Positions 6,517-12,494 of a stretch of DNA of 12,783 bases are shown here, piece by piece; the first letter of the stretch is position 1, and the number at the start of each line of letters is the position of its first letter. The position numbers were made by a program, and so were the translations under genes. This DNA comes from GCA-001856825 sp038729485 (GTDB taxonomy: Archaea; Thermoplasmatota; Thermoplasmata; Thermoplasmatales; GCA-001856825), in contig JAVYRX010000017.1 in NCBI GenBank assembly GCA_038729485.1, positions 1-12,783 on the forward strand, given 5' to 3'. The notes below the pieces were generated by a model, which searched no databases, was not told where the DNA came from, and saw only the letters and a program-made list of their open reading frames with translations.

Positions 6517-7546
6517 TATTTGCCACCAGTTCGCCTAATTTGTCTATCTCTAGGAGAGGCAGAAATGTGGGAATGTGGTATTTCATCTCGTATTCCTGCG
6601 AGTATCTCAGTGCTTCCTCAGCAGTGAGGTTTTCGGTATTGAGAGTTATAGCAATTACCTTCTTGTTAGAAAGAAGCTCAAGTATCCTGATGACCCTTCC
6701 AACATCTGGCATTGGGTAATCGAAACCGTCCATCTTTTTCCTTCCTGGGGCGTCCTGCAGGACTATGGCGTCCGGTCTTCCAGCCGCTATGATCTCAAAG
6801 CTTCCGGGATATGCCGGGTGAATAACAGAGCCCTGACCTTCTATTAGGACAAAGTCAGGCCTTGATTCTCTCCACGCAGAGACGATCTCGCTTTCTATGG
6901 CACCGGAGACAAAATCGTTTATCGTAGCATCTATGACCGTAGTGTGCTTTATCCCCTGCATCCAAGATGTCTGGCCCGTCCCTATCATCTCGGCAGTGAA
7001 TCCTCTTTTCTGAAGCTCCTTTGTGAGTAGTATCGTAGTCGTTCTTTTCCCTATTGCACTATCCGTCCCTAGGACTGCAATCTTGAATGATTCTACGTTT
7101 TCTATTTCGCCAGTGAACGGGATCTTTCTGTCTCTGAACATTTTTCTTACATCTATGATTTCGACGTTGTTGTTTTTTGCAATAGTGCTCAGTTCTGGGT
7201 CATCTGATATAAAGTCATGAAGACCGTTGACTATGTTAAGGCCACGAATGATCCCCTCCTTTATAATATTCCTGTATTCCGGTGGAAGAATGCCTCCGTC
7301 AGTTGCAGCCCCGATTATTAGGTAGTTTGGGTTGAAAACCAACGATTCTTCTAAGCTTCCCACGATTGGTATTCCTTTAGGCTTTCCCTCAAGATACTCT
7401 CCTGCATCCATACCCTTGAGCTGAGAGTCTATCACTGCTACGATCTTGTATCTTCCGGAGTACCGTATGAGGCCGTGTGCTGTTTTGCCGTAGGTTGAAG
7501 AGAAGACTTTTTCCGCCAGAATAACTGCCCTTTCCCTCTCGACCAA
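6485..7546 (-). CDS. DUF1611 family protein (DgcN-like, putative D-glutamate N-acyltransferase)
   Basis: The 353-residue protein has the two-part DUF1611 layout: an N-terminal Rossmann-like half (VAVIDSQLKG 37-46, IPIVGSLEE 59-67, YLIIGAATDGG 75-85) and a C-terminal P-loop half with GTDSAIGKRTT (160-170), TGQTSWMQGI (190-199) and IEGQGSVIHPAYPG (235-248). A bacterial and haloarchaeal member, DgcN, has been reported to N-acetylate D-glutamate in a D-Glu catabolic route; others lie near dipeptide epimerases. The start is TTG at 7546, chosen because a strong ribosome binding site GGAGGTG (7560-7554) sits 7 nt upstream and no ATG is nearby. It begins 3 nt after the stop of a small upstream ORF and overlaps the following MurL-like gene by 32 nt. 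Family assignment is firm; the acyl donor and substrate are inferred. Confidence 0.85.
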   Translation of the reverse strand: MVERERAVILAEKVFSSTYGKTAHGLIRYSGRYKIVAVIDSQLKGMDAGEYLEGKPKGIPIVGSLEESLVFNPNYLIIGAATDGGILPPEYRNIIKEGIIRGLNIVNGLHDFISDDPELSTIAKNNNVEIIDVRKMFRDRKIPFTGEIENVESFKIAVLGTDSAIGKRTTTILLTKELQKRGFTAEMIGTGQTSWMQGIKHTTVIDATINDFVSGAIESEIVSAWRESRPDFVLIEGQGSVIHPAYPGSFEIIAAGRPDAIVLQDAPGRKKMDGFDYPMPDVGRVIRILELLSNKKVIAITLNTENLTAEEALRYSQEYEMKYHIPTFLPLLEIDKLGELVANIAVKKQILID

Positions 7547-7549
7547 CTC

Positions 7550-7714
7550 TCAGCACCTCCCTAGTTTTTTCTTACGGTTCCCCTCAAGAAAGATCACTTG
7601 CCCATTTCTAACGAAATCAACGGTAGCATTGCAACGATGAAGCGCTTTTAAAATAACCGCATGAATACGGTGTTTTCCACCAGGGTCCGAATCTTCATTC
7701 CCTTCCTCTGTCAA
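7550..7714 (-). CDS. Possible small basic protein (54 aa) leading the DUF1611 operon
   Basis: A minus-strand frame from TTG at 7714 to TGA at 7550 would encode 54 residues. It has an acidic N-terminus (TEEGNEDSD), a helix (GGKHRIHAVILKALHRC) and a beta hairpin ending in a basic tail (TVDFVRNGQVIFLEGNRKKK). No family is recognised. In its favour are GGAGG (7730-7726) 11 nt before the TTG, a TATA-like CTTAAATAG about 30 nt further upstream (about 7763-7771), and a 3-nt gap to the next start. Against it, Arg is mostly CGT and Ile never ATA, unlike neighbouring genes. It could be a regulatory leader peptide, a small RNA-binding protein or transferred sequence; if not coding, this is simply the operon leader. 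Confidence 0.45.
   Translation of the reverse strand: MTEEGNEDSDPGGKHRIHAVILKALHRCNATVDFVRNGQVIFLEGNRKKKLGRC
7554..7560 (-). promoter_or_regulatory. Ribosome binding site deciding the TTG start of the DUF1611 gene
   Basis: On the minus strand GGAGGTG lies 7 nt before TTG 7546, a near-perfect complement of the 16S rRNA 3' end. It overlaps the last codons of the upstream small ORF. It stands out because most genes in this window appear leaderless. Confidence 0.7.
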
Positions 7715-7852
7715 TTTTACCTGTTCCTCCTTTAGAGGTTAGAGAATGAAAGGAGACCGTCCTATTTAAGGGTTATGTAATTGTATATTTCCTTCGCCCT
7801 CAATTTCCAAGATTCAGGAAAAAACTAAGAATGGAAATAACATCAAGCGATT

Positions 7853-8278
7853 ATGTTCGAGATCAGGGTCAGGTTAAGAAATCCAACGGTTAGTGGCGAC
7901 ATTGATAGGCTCCTCTCAGAATTTCTTATCGACATAGGTTATCTCGAAGAAAGAGGGGAGTTTAGCCTTGATACTATAAAAAATAGCGTACCATTCAGAC
8001 TTTTCAAGGAAGTGTTCCTAACTAGAGCTGACAGGACCTGGCCAGTCAACGAGATCATAACCTACCTCAACACCTCAAAACCAACACTGTACAGACACCT
8101 GAACAGATTGAAGGCCCTTGAGATAATACAGGAAGTGCAGATCGGAAAAGAAAAAGGGTACGTAATGAGGTACAATTCATTTTCCCTTGCGTGGAATTTT
8201 GTAGAGGCTAATGTAAAAATGGCCATGGATAATTACAGGAAGAGAGTTGAAGGAATACAAACTATGGTGGGTGAATGA
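7853..8278 (+). CDS. Winged-helix (ArsR-like) transcriptional regulator
   Basis: The 141-residue protein has an N-terminal extension of about 45 residues, then a winged-helix domain (about 48-108). Within it RADRTWPVNEIITYL forms the support helix, NTSKPTLYRHLNRLKAL (73-89) the recognition helix, and EIIQEVQIGKEKGYVMRYN the wing. A C-terminal amphipathic helix (AWNFVEANVKMAMDNYRKRV) could mediate dimerisation. I see no metal- or ligand-binding cysteines. It is followed after 1 nt by a small beta-rich gene, so the two are probably one transcript. The start is the only ATG after an in-frame stop at 7838-7840. A TATA-like tgtatattt (about 7782-7790) implies a leader of roughly 40 nt, which contains a short out-of-frame ATG at 7831. 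Confidence 0.75.
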   Translation: MFEIRVRLRNPTVSGDIDRLLSEFLIDIGYLEERGEFSLDTIKNSVPFRLFKEVFLTRADRTWPVNEIITYLNTSKPTLYRHLNRLKALEIIQEVQIGKEKGYVMRYNSFSLAWNFVEANVKMAMDNYRKRVEGIQTMVGE

Positions 8279-8279
8279 C

Positions 8280-8537
8280 ATGATAACGCATCTTACCAAA
8301 GGCTCAAGATACAGAATAGTGTCCGCAAGTTCAACAGAAGAGAATACCGTGTCTGAAGGCATCCTTAATGGCTTTCTGTCAATGGGAGAAGAGCCCGCGC
8401 TCCTGATCGACATAGGGGAGGCAGGAAAAGAAAAATTTAGGATAATACCTGTGAACGCAATACTCTATATAGACGTCATAAGCCAGAGCGAGGAAAAAGA
8501 GCCTGAGGGTAAAAGAGATACAAATTATATCAGCTGA
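8280..8537 (+). CDS. Small beta-rich protein (85 aa), possibly Sm-like fold
   Basis: I place the start at ATG 8280, 1 nt after the stop of the regulator gene, with ggtgg about 8 nt upstream; an earlier in-frame TTG (8247) or GTG (8271) would lengthen it and overlap the regulator. The 85 residues alternate strands and turns: KGSRYRIVSASS, SEGILNGFLSMGEEPALLIDI, KFRIIPVNAILYIDVI. The order of a GxLxGF-type strand, an acidic strand and a final strand resembles Sm/LSm barrels, but key Sm signatures are not clear, so this is only a suggestion. A charged tail follows (SEEKEPEGKRD). Tight spacing suggests a functional link to the regulator. Its 3' end overlaps the convergent thpR gene by 13 bp. Confidence 0.65.
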   Translation: MITHLTKGSRYRIVSASSTEENTVSEGILNGFLSMGEEPALLIDIGEAGKEKFRIIPVNAILYIDVISQSEEKEPEGKRDTNYIS

Positions 8538-9034
8538 AAGCTACGGATTACTGAGTATATTGGACCCCTCGAAGTAAGAGTAGAGCGGTAGAGACGAAAT
8601 GACGTTATCTCTTGCTCGGCAAAGACTGTTGATTCGTACATGGAAGCTAGGGAAGAAAGATCTTTTTGTACCTTTAATCTTAAAATTGTGACGTGCGGAT
8701 GAAACGGGTTGTCTTGATGTATTTCCTTTGTCTTTGCGTCGACTTCTGAAGCCAAAGCTGAAATGTTTTCAACGGGTATTGCATTTATGAACAGAATACG
8801 GCTTCTCTTCAAGGTCGGAAAGGCACCCAACCCCTTAAGGACCAGTTTGAATCTCGGAAATATGATTTGCGAAAGTGCTTCCTCTATTTTGGTTGAGCTC
8901 TCAATCTCCCCCAAAAATTTTAGAGTAATATGAAGATTTTCTCCTTCGACCACTTTTCCAATGTGCTTTAAATTTCCTAATAGAGAAGAGATATTTTCGT
9001 TAATTCCTACGTCTACGGCAACAAAGCATCTCAT
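8525..9034 (-). CDS. thpR: RNA 2',3'-cyclic phosphodiesterase (2'-5' RNA ligase family)
   Basis: A member of the 2H phosphoesterase superfamily. These enzymes open 2',3'-cyclic phosphates on RNA and in vitro can form 2'-5' linkages with tRNA halves; the physiological substrate is unknown. The two hallmark HxTx motifs are present: HITLKFLG (His35, Thr37) and HPHVTILR (His114, Thr116). The family C-terminal STLTSRGPIYSV is also there. I start at ATG 9034, giving 169 residues beginning MRCFVAVDV, because this is the family N-terminus; an upstream extension to 9130 would run antisense through the gcvH start and its promoter. The gene diverges from gcvH with 57 bp between ATGs, sharing a palindromic TATA core. 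Confidence 0.92.
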   Translation of the reverse strand: MRCFVAVDVGINENISSLLGNLKHIGKVVEGENLHITLKFLGEIESSTKIEEALSQIIFPRFKLVLKGLGAFPTLKRSRILFINAIPVENISALASEVDAKTKEIHQDNPFHPHVTILRLKVQKDLSSLASMYESTVFAEQEITSFRLYRSTLTSRGPIYSVIRSFQLI

Positions 9035-9056
9035 CCCTTTAATAATAAAGATATGC

Positions 9057-9070
9057 GCAAAATATTTTGC
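9057..9070. promoter_or_regulatory. Perfectly palindromic TATA core shared by divergent thpR and gcvH
   Basis: gcaaaatattttgc is a perfect 14-bp palindrome whose centre (9063.5) is 28.5 nt from the gcvH ATG and 29.5 nt from the thpR ATG. It therefore offers an identical TATA box in both directions at the spacing for leaderless transcripts. Flanking bases then decide direction: on the thpR side the minus-strand sequence before it is purine-rich (ACGGAGG), resembling a BRE. Confidence 0.55.
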
Positions 9071-9091
9071 CCTCCGTTCATTCCTTGGATC

Positions 9092-9466
9092 ATGATCGTA
9101 AAAGACGGTCTGTACTACACAAAAACTCACGAATGGCTCAAGGCCGATGGAGATGTGGCCACCATAGGGATTACTGATTTTGCACAGAACCAGATGTCGG
9201 ATATCGTGTACGTAGATCTCCCGAAGGTTGGGGCACTTATAAAGGCAGGCGAAGTGCTTGGAACAGTCGAAAGCGTGAAATCTGCAGAGGATTTTTACTC
9301 ACCTGTATCTGGGAGGGTAGTGGAGGTAAACAAACTGCTAGAAAAAAGCCCTGAGGAGATAAACAAGAATGCTTACGATGCCTGGATCGTGAAGCTAAAG
9401 ATGAGCAATCCTTCAGAGGTTAACGACCTGATGAAGAGAGAAGCTTATGAAAAGATAATTAAATAA
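9092..9466 (+). CDS. gcvH: Glycine cleavage system H protein (lipoyl carrier)
   Basis: GcvH carries the lipoyl arm that shuttles the aminomethyl group between the P, T and L proteins of glycine cleavage. The 124-residue product has the family order: YYTKTHEWLK (9-17), ATIGITDFAQ, DIVYVDLPKVG (38-47), the lipoylation segment VESVKSAEDF with Lys63, SPVSGRVVEVN (70-80), the PEEINKNAYDAWIVKLK tail and a closing helix. The start at ATG 9092 matches the family N-terminus and lies 22 nt after the palindromic TATA element; an earlier ATG (9053) would add 13 atypical residues and place the TATA inside the gene. None of the other glycine cleavage genes is in this window. The next gene follows after 3 nt, so gcvH and rlmE are probably co-transcribed. 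Confidence 0.95.
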   Translation: MIVKDGLYYTKTHEWLKADGDVATIGITDFAQNQMSDIVYVDLPKVGALIKAGEVLGTVESVKSAEDFYSPVSGRVVEVNKLLEKSPEEINKNAYDAWIVKLKMSNPSEVNDLMKREAYEKIIK

Positions 9467-9469
9467 AGT

Positions 9470-10099
9470 ATGTCGTGGATACAGAGGAGAAGAACCGAAG
9501 GTTATTACAGGAAGGCAAAGAAGGAGGGTTATAGAAGCAGGGCAGTATATAAGCTGAAGCAAATTGACGAGAAATACTTCCTTATAAGGGATGGGATGAG
9601 AGTCCTTGATCTCGGAGCTTCTCCAGGAGGGTGGAGCCAGTATCTTTCTGAGGTAAATTCGAATGGCAATAATGTTGCCGTGGATAAACAGAGAATGGCA
9701 AATATAAATGGAGTTTCCTTCATTCTTGGTGACATTTTTGACGAAAAGACACTGAAAATGATCATTTACAAGAGCCCGGAAGGCTACGATCTTGTTCTTT
9801 CAGATGCCCTTATGCATACAAGTGGCAACAAATCAGTGGATCAGGCCGACGCCTTTTTTCTAGCAAAAGGGATATTAGAGATATGCAAATCTGTATTGGT
9901 AAATGGCGGAAAAGCGCTAATTAAGACGCTTCAGGGTGATTTAACCGATGAACTTGCTCGAGAGTTTGAAAAATATTTCTCTCGCGTGAGGATAACTAAG
10001 CCACCTTCCTCTACTCAACACTCGCCTGAAATCTATATCCTTGCAGAGCATTTTTCAAAGCGCCCACGATATCCTGAAACCTCTCAACCTCCAGTATAA
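9470..10099 (+). CDS. rlmE: RlmE/FtsJ-type 23S rRNA ribose 2'-O-methyltransferase
   Basis: It methylates the 2'-OH of a universally conserved uridine in the A-loop of large-subunit rRNA, using S-adenosylmethionine. The 209-residue length suits RrmJ proteins. Motifs are RSRAVYKL (22-29), the SAM-binding VLDLGASPGGWSQ (45-57), AVDKQRM (70-76), GDIF (87-90), LVLSDALMHTSG (108-119) and ALIKTLQG (149-156). The K-D-K-E tetrad is complete as Lys28, Asp112, Lys152 and Glu187. It starts 3 nt after gcvH without a clear ribosome binding site, so translation is probably coupled. The last 89 bp, which include the codon for Glu187, also encode the C-terminus of the convergent gene on the other strand. Confidence 0.95.
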   Translation: MSWIQRRRTEGYYRKAKKEGYRSRAVYKLKQIDEKYFLIRDGMRVLDLGASPGGWSQYLSEVNSNGNNVAVDKQRMANINGVSFILGDIFDEKTLKMIIYKSPEGYDLVLSDALMHTSGNKSVDQADAFFLAKGILEICKSVLVNGGKALIKTLQGDLTDELAREFEKYFSRVRITKPPSSTQHSPEIYILAEHFSKRPRYPETSQPPV

Positions 10100-10652
10100 C
10101 TAGCGTGTTCCCCCTTTTTCTCTTTAAAATTTCTCCGCAAATAAACTTAACCCTCTCCTGTTCTAGATTTTTATAACCCCCTTTGTTTATATATTTATCC
10201 CAGTCAAGACTGAACGATACCGGATCGTTCAAATTCCATTTCTTTTTCATTAGCCTTCTCTTCCTGAAACTTAATGAAATAAGATCGTTTAGCTGAATAT
10301 TGCTTACGAATATTTCCTCATAAGCTCCGCTTGGTATGTCTATTCCTGCAACCTCTATTCCGTCCCTGTCTGCAAGACGTACTGCAGTTACGTAAGCTTC
10401 TGGAGGGATCGATGTGTCTCCAAATTTCTTAATGTAGTATTCATAAATTATTTCAATATCATCCATTTCGACTTCCACGGGTTCTCTTATGTGGTGCCTT
10501 ATTCCATCAACCTCATCCTCCGTTATGGGAAGAAGGAGAAGATCGAATCTCTCACTCGAATATATATCGCTTACGGCCCTTCCCGAATCCTTGAGGCCCT
10601 TGACAATTCCTAAAAGAACTATTCTTTCTTGCCCGACGAATTCTGCCCTCAA
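10011..10652 (-). CDS. Uncharacterised archaeal protein (213 aa)
   Basis: I do not recognise this with confidence. It has no signal peptide or membrane helix and is rich in acidic and aromatic residues. The N-terminal half reads ERIVLLGIVKGLKDSG...FDLLLLPITEDEVDGI...IREPVEVEMDD, then FGDTSIPPEAYVTAVRLADRDGIEVAGIDIP (about 76-106). The order 'LLG...D.LLL...PP..Y..A..LA...GI.V.GID' is loosely like the core of TraB/PrgY proteins, but lacks enough to name it. The C-terminus (LVILEVERFQDIVGALKNAL) is helical. The start is TTG at 10652, overlapping the TGA of the upstream regulator by 4 nt (TTGA), with GGAG about a dozen nt upstream, so translation is coupled. Its 3' 89 bp are shared antisense with rlmE. 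Confidence 0.75.
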   Translation of the reverse strand: MRAEFVGQERIVLLGIVKGLKDSGRAVSDIYSSERFDLLLLPITEDEVDGIRHHIREPVEVEMDDIEIIYEYYIKKFGDTSIPPEAYVTAVRLADRDGIEVAGIDIPSGAYEEIFVSNIQLNDLISLSFRKRRLMKKKWNLNDPVSFSLDWDKYINKGGYKNLEQERVKFICGEILKRKRGNTLVILEVERFQDIVGALKNALQGYRFQASVE

Positions 10653-11593
10653 CCAACCCTTCTCTCCTTAAGCATCTCCACAAGCTCGCGTTTATCTTTG
10701 ACGGTAGAGAGTTTGGAATATGATATTACAGGTACATCGTAGTCCTCCGATGCTTCTTCTCCTCTCTTGACAATCAGGATTCCAGCCTTGTTACTGATTT
10801 CGTAAAGTTCCCTTAGGTATTCTGCCTTCTTCTTTATTCTGGAGACTTCTTCCTCTATTCCTCCAAAATATGATATGTCTTTGTCCTCTGCAAGGAAATT
10901 CACAATGGATTTTCTCAATGGATATATAGAAAAACCCTTGTTTTCCATCTCAGCCTTAACAAGTCTCTCAAATTCCCTCATTTTCCTGAAATTAATGTTA
11001 AGATCCTCCGATCCAACGTTCCATAGAAAGGAAACATAATCTAGTATTCCTTCACCGAGGAATTCTTCCATTTTTAGCGCTATCTCTATTGATGCCGACA
11101 TTCCTGATTCGTACATTAGCACGGTCCTCCTCGTAGTACCAATTGCACTTGCAATATCCCCAAGCGAAAGCATCTTTTCCGCTCTTATCCTCTTCAGCTT
11201 CTCTGAGTCTATCTCAACGTAAAATCCGCCTGGACCTGCTCTTACGGTTGGTTCTATCCCTTCCGCGAGATATGAAATAAATGTTTGCCTTGATATTATC
11301 GGGAGGGAGTACCTGCTGTACAAAACTCCATCCTCGATCTTCTCCTCTCTGTTCATGAAGCCTATTACAAGAGGGTGAGCGTCGAGGAACTTGCACATTG
11401 CAATCATCGACTTTGACATTTCTTCAGTTATCTGACCCACGTTACCCATAACCTTGACCACTATCGTCTCGGTATCCTTTTTGAGTATGAGATCAAACGA
11501 ATAAGAAAGGTCCTCGTCAGCACAGATCACACTATACCCGCATTTTGTCGCATATCTCTTTATCGCCTGAACAGTCTCGTTTCTATTGTCCAT
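10649..11593 (-). CDS. COG1395-type archaeal HTH transcriptional regulator
   Basis: The 314-residue protein fits the archaeal family of putative HTH regulators typified by MJ1545. It has an N-terminal alpha/beta domain resembling restriction-endonuclease folds (YSFDLILKKDTETIVVKVMGN, about 31-51) followed by LVIGFM and the block SRYSLPIISRQTF. A linker with AGPGGFYVEID follows, then an XRE/Cro-like HTH (about 131-180: KLKRIRAEKMLSLGDIASAI, then GTTRRTVLMYESG). A C-terminal mixed domain ends with VPVISYSKLSTVKDKRELVE. Target and signal are unknown. It lies 41 bp after pyrE; this gap holds TATTTAAATATTTA on the minus strand and GGTGAGG shortly before the ATG, so it may have its own promoter as well as read-through from pyrE. 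Confidence 0.85.
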   Translation of the reverse strand: MDNRNETVQAIKRYATKCGYSVICADEDLSYSFDLILKKDTETIVVKVMGNVGQITEEMSKSMIAMCKFLDAHPLVIGFMNREEKIEDGVLYSRYSLPIISRQTFISYLAEGIEPTVRAGPGGFYVEIDSEKLKRIRAEKMLSLGDIASAIGTTRRTVLMYESGMSASIEIALKMEEFLGEGILDYVSFLWNVGSEDLNINFRKMREFERLVKAEMENKGFSIYPLRKSIVNFLAEDKDISYFGGIEEEVSRIKKKAEYLRELYEISNKAGILIVKRGEEASEDYDVPVISYSKLSTVKDKRELVEMLKERRVG

Positions 11594-11605
11594 CGGCAGT
11601 CCTCA

Positions 11606-11633
11606 CCCAATAAAATAAACTAAATATTTAAAT
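11606..11633 (-). promoter_or_regulatory. A/T-rich promoter candidate before the COG1395 regulator
   Basis: The 41-bp gap after pyrE contains, on the minus strand, TATTTAAATATTTA and TTTATTTTATT, about 13-40 nt before the regulator ATG at 11593, then GGTGAGG as a possible ribosome binding site. Which A/T block acts as the TATA box cannot be decided by eye. Confidence 0.4.
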
Positions 11634-11634
11634 A

Positions 11635-12153
11635 CTACCTATTGCGCAGGGCATCGATATCGATAAGGCTCAACAGTTCTATGCCTTCGTACTCCAAGGC
11701 TTCTTTTGCTCCTTCTTTCCTGTCCACCACCACAATAACTCTATCCGTTCTGACGTGGAGATCTCCGAGCCTTTTAACTGCCCTTAGGATTGTGCTTCCT
11801 GTCGTAGTTACATCTTCTACGAATGTGACAGTCTCTCCCATCTCAACCCTACCTTCCATCCATTTCTCCAGGCCATAGTCCTTTCTTTCCTTTCTGACAA
11901 TAATTAGCTCTTTACCTGTTTCCAGTGAAACTGCCACCCCTAAAGGAACAGCTCCTAACTCCACGGCAGCTATCTTATCCCCTGATACATGCTCAGAAGC
12001 CATTCTCGAAACTGCTTTCAAGAATTTTGGGTTTAGCAGAGCAGTCTTTACATCGACATAATAATCGGATTGCTTTCCAGATGATAGAGTGAAATTCCCG
12101 AATTTTATGTTTCCATTCTTTACCAAGAAGTCTCCTATATCCATGCCTTCCAT
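11635..12153 (-). CDS. pyrE: Orotate phosphoribosyltransferase
   Basis: It joins orotate to PRPP, giving orotidine 5'-phosphate in de novo pyrimidine synthesis. The 172-residue protein has the family order: KFGNFTLSSGKQSDYYVD (17-34, orotate contact), ELGAVPLGVAV (65-75), the flexible-loop RKERKDYG (87-94) and the PRPP-binding VTFVEDVTTTGST (109-121). Length is typical of short archaeal OPRTs. Two starts are possible: ATG 12153 or ATG 12144 three codons later. The TATA box CTTAATATAAG (12178-12168, minus strand) predicts initiation near 12147, which would favour 12144 for a leaderless message; I give the longer form. The gene heads a minus-strand run with the regulator and the 213-residue protein. 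Confidence 0.95.
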   Translation of the reverse strand: MEGMDIGDFLVKNGNIKFGNFTLSSGKQSDYYVDVKTALLNPKFLKAVSRMASEHVSGDKIAAVELGAVPLGVAVSLETGKELIIVRKERKDYGLEKWMEGRVEMGETVTFVEDVTTTGSTILRAVKRLGDLHVRTDRVIVVVDRKEGAKEALEYEGIELLSLIDIDALRNR

Positions 12154-12167
12154 CCAAACACCTTAGC

Positions 12168-12178
12168 CTTATATTAAG
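12168..12178 (-). promoter_or_regulatory. TATA box of pyrE
   Basis: CTTAATATAAG on the minus strand is centred about 20 nt from the first and 29 nt from the second possible pyrE ATG. It is a good match to the archaeal TATA pattern and bears on the choice of start. Confidence 0.5.
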
Positions 12179-12210
12179 ACCCCTAAGTAAATTTTGCTAT
12201 CTCTTATAGG

Positions 12211-12225
12211 AAAATATTATTATTA
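12211..12225 (+). promoter_or_regulatory. TATA box of tRNA-Asn
   Basis: The run aaaatattattatta lies 20-34 nt before the mature tRNA-Asn 5' end, where the archaeal TATA box is expected. Confidence 0.5.
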
Positions 12226-12244
12226 GCACATCATAAACCTTTCA

Positions 12245-12317
12245 GCCGCTGTAGCTTAGTTGGTAGAGCACCCGGCTGTTAACCGGGAGGTCACCGGTTC
12301 GAGCCCGGTCAGCGGCG
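12245..12317 (+). tRNA. tRNA-Asn (anticodon GUU)
   Basis: The sequence folds as a 73-nt type I tRNA. The acceptor stem GCCGCTG pairs with CAGCGGC and the discriminator is G. The anticodon stem CCCGG/CCGGG encloses CTGTTAA, giving GUU, and the T arm is ACCGG-TTCGAGC-CCGGT. CCA is not encoded. An IS110-like transposase end begins 178 nt downstream on the opposite strand. Confidence 0.96.
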
Positions 12318-12494
12318 TTTAATGTCTTAATTACGTTTTAACTTAACCTTCCGGTAGGATGTGCGGAAATTATTTTAACTTTATTATGAAATTAATTTCT
12401 ATCAATTAGCACGCTTGCTACTGATCTACTCCCCGTAAAACTGTAACAATTTTCATTTATTTTCACCTCGAGTTTCCAGGTATAGGCTTCCCTT
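12318..12494. other. Gene-free gap between tRNA-Asn and the IS110-like element
   Basis: No convincing open frame or tRNA-like fold is visible in these 177 A/T-rich nt. The right end of the IS110-like element should lie here, but IS110 elements often lack terminal inverted repeats, so its boundary cannot be set from one copy. Confidence 0.4.

Noticed and set aside
9053..9091. N-terminal extension of GcvH from the ATG at 9053
   Set aside because: It adds residues outside the family N-terminus and would place the palindromic TATA element inside the gene.
9035..9130. N-terminal extension of ThpR up to 9130
   Set aside because: The added residues are unlike the family, run antisense through the gcvH start and remove the shared promoter; ATG 9034 gives the standard MRCFVAVDV start.
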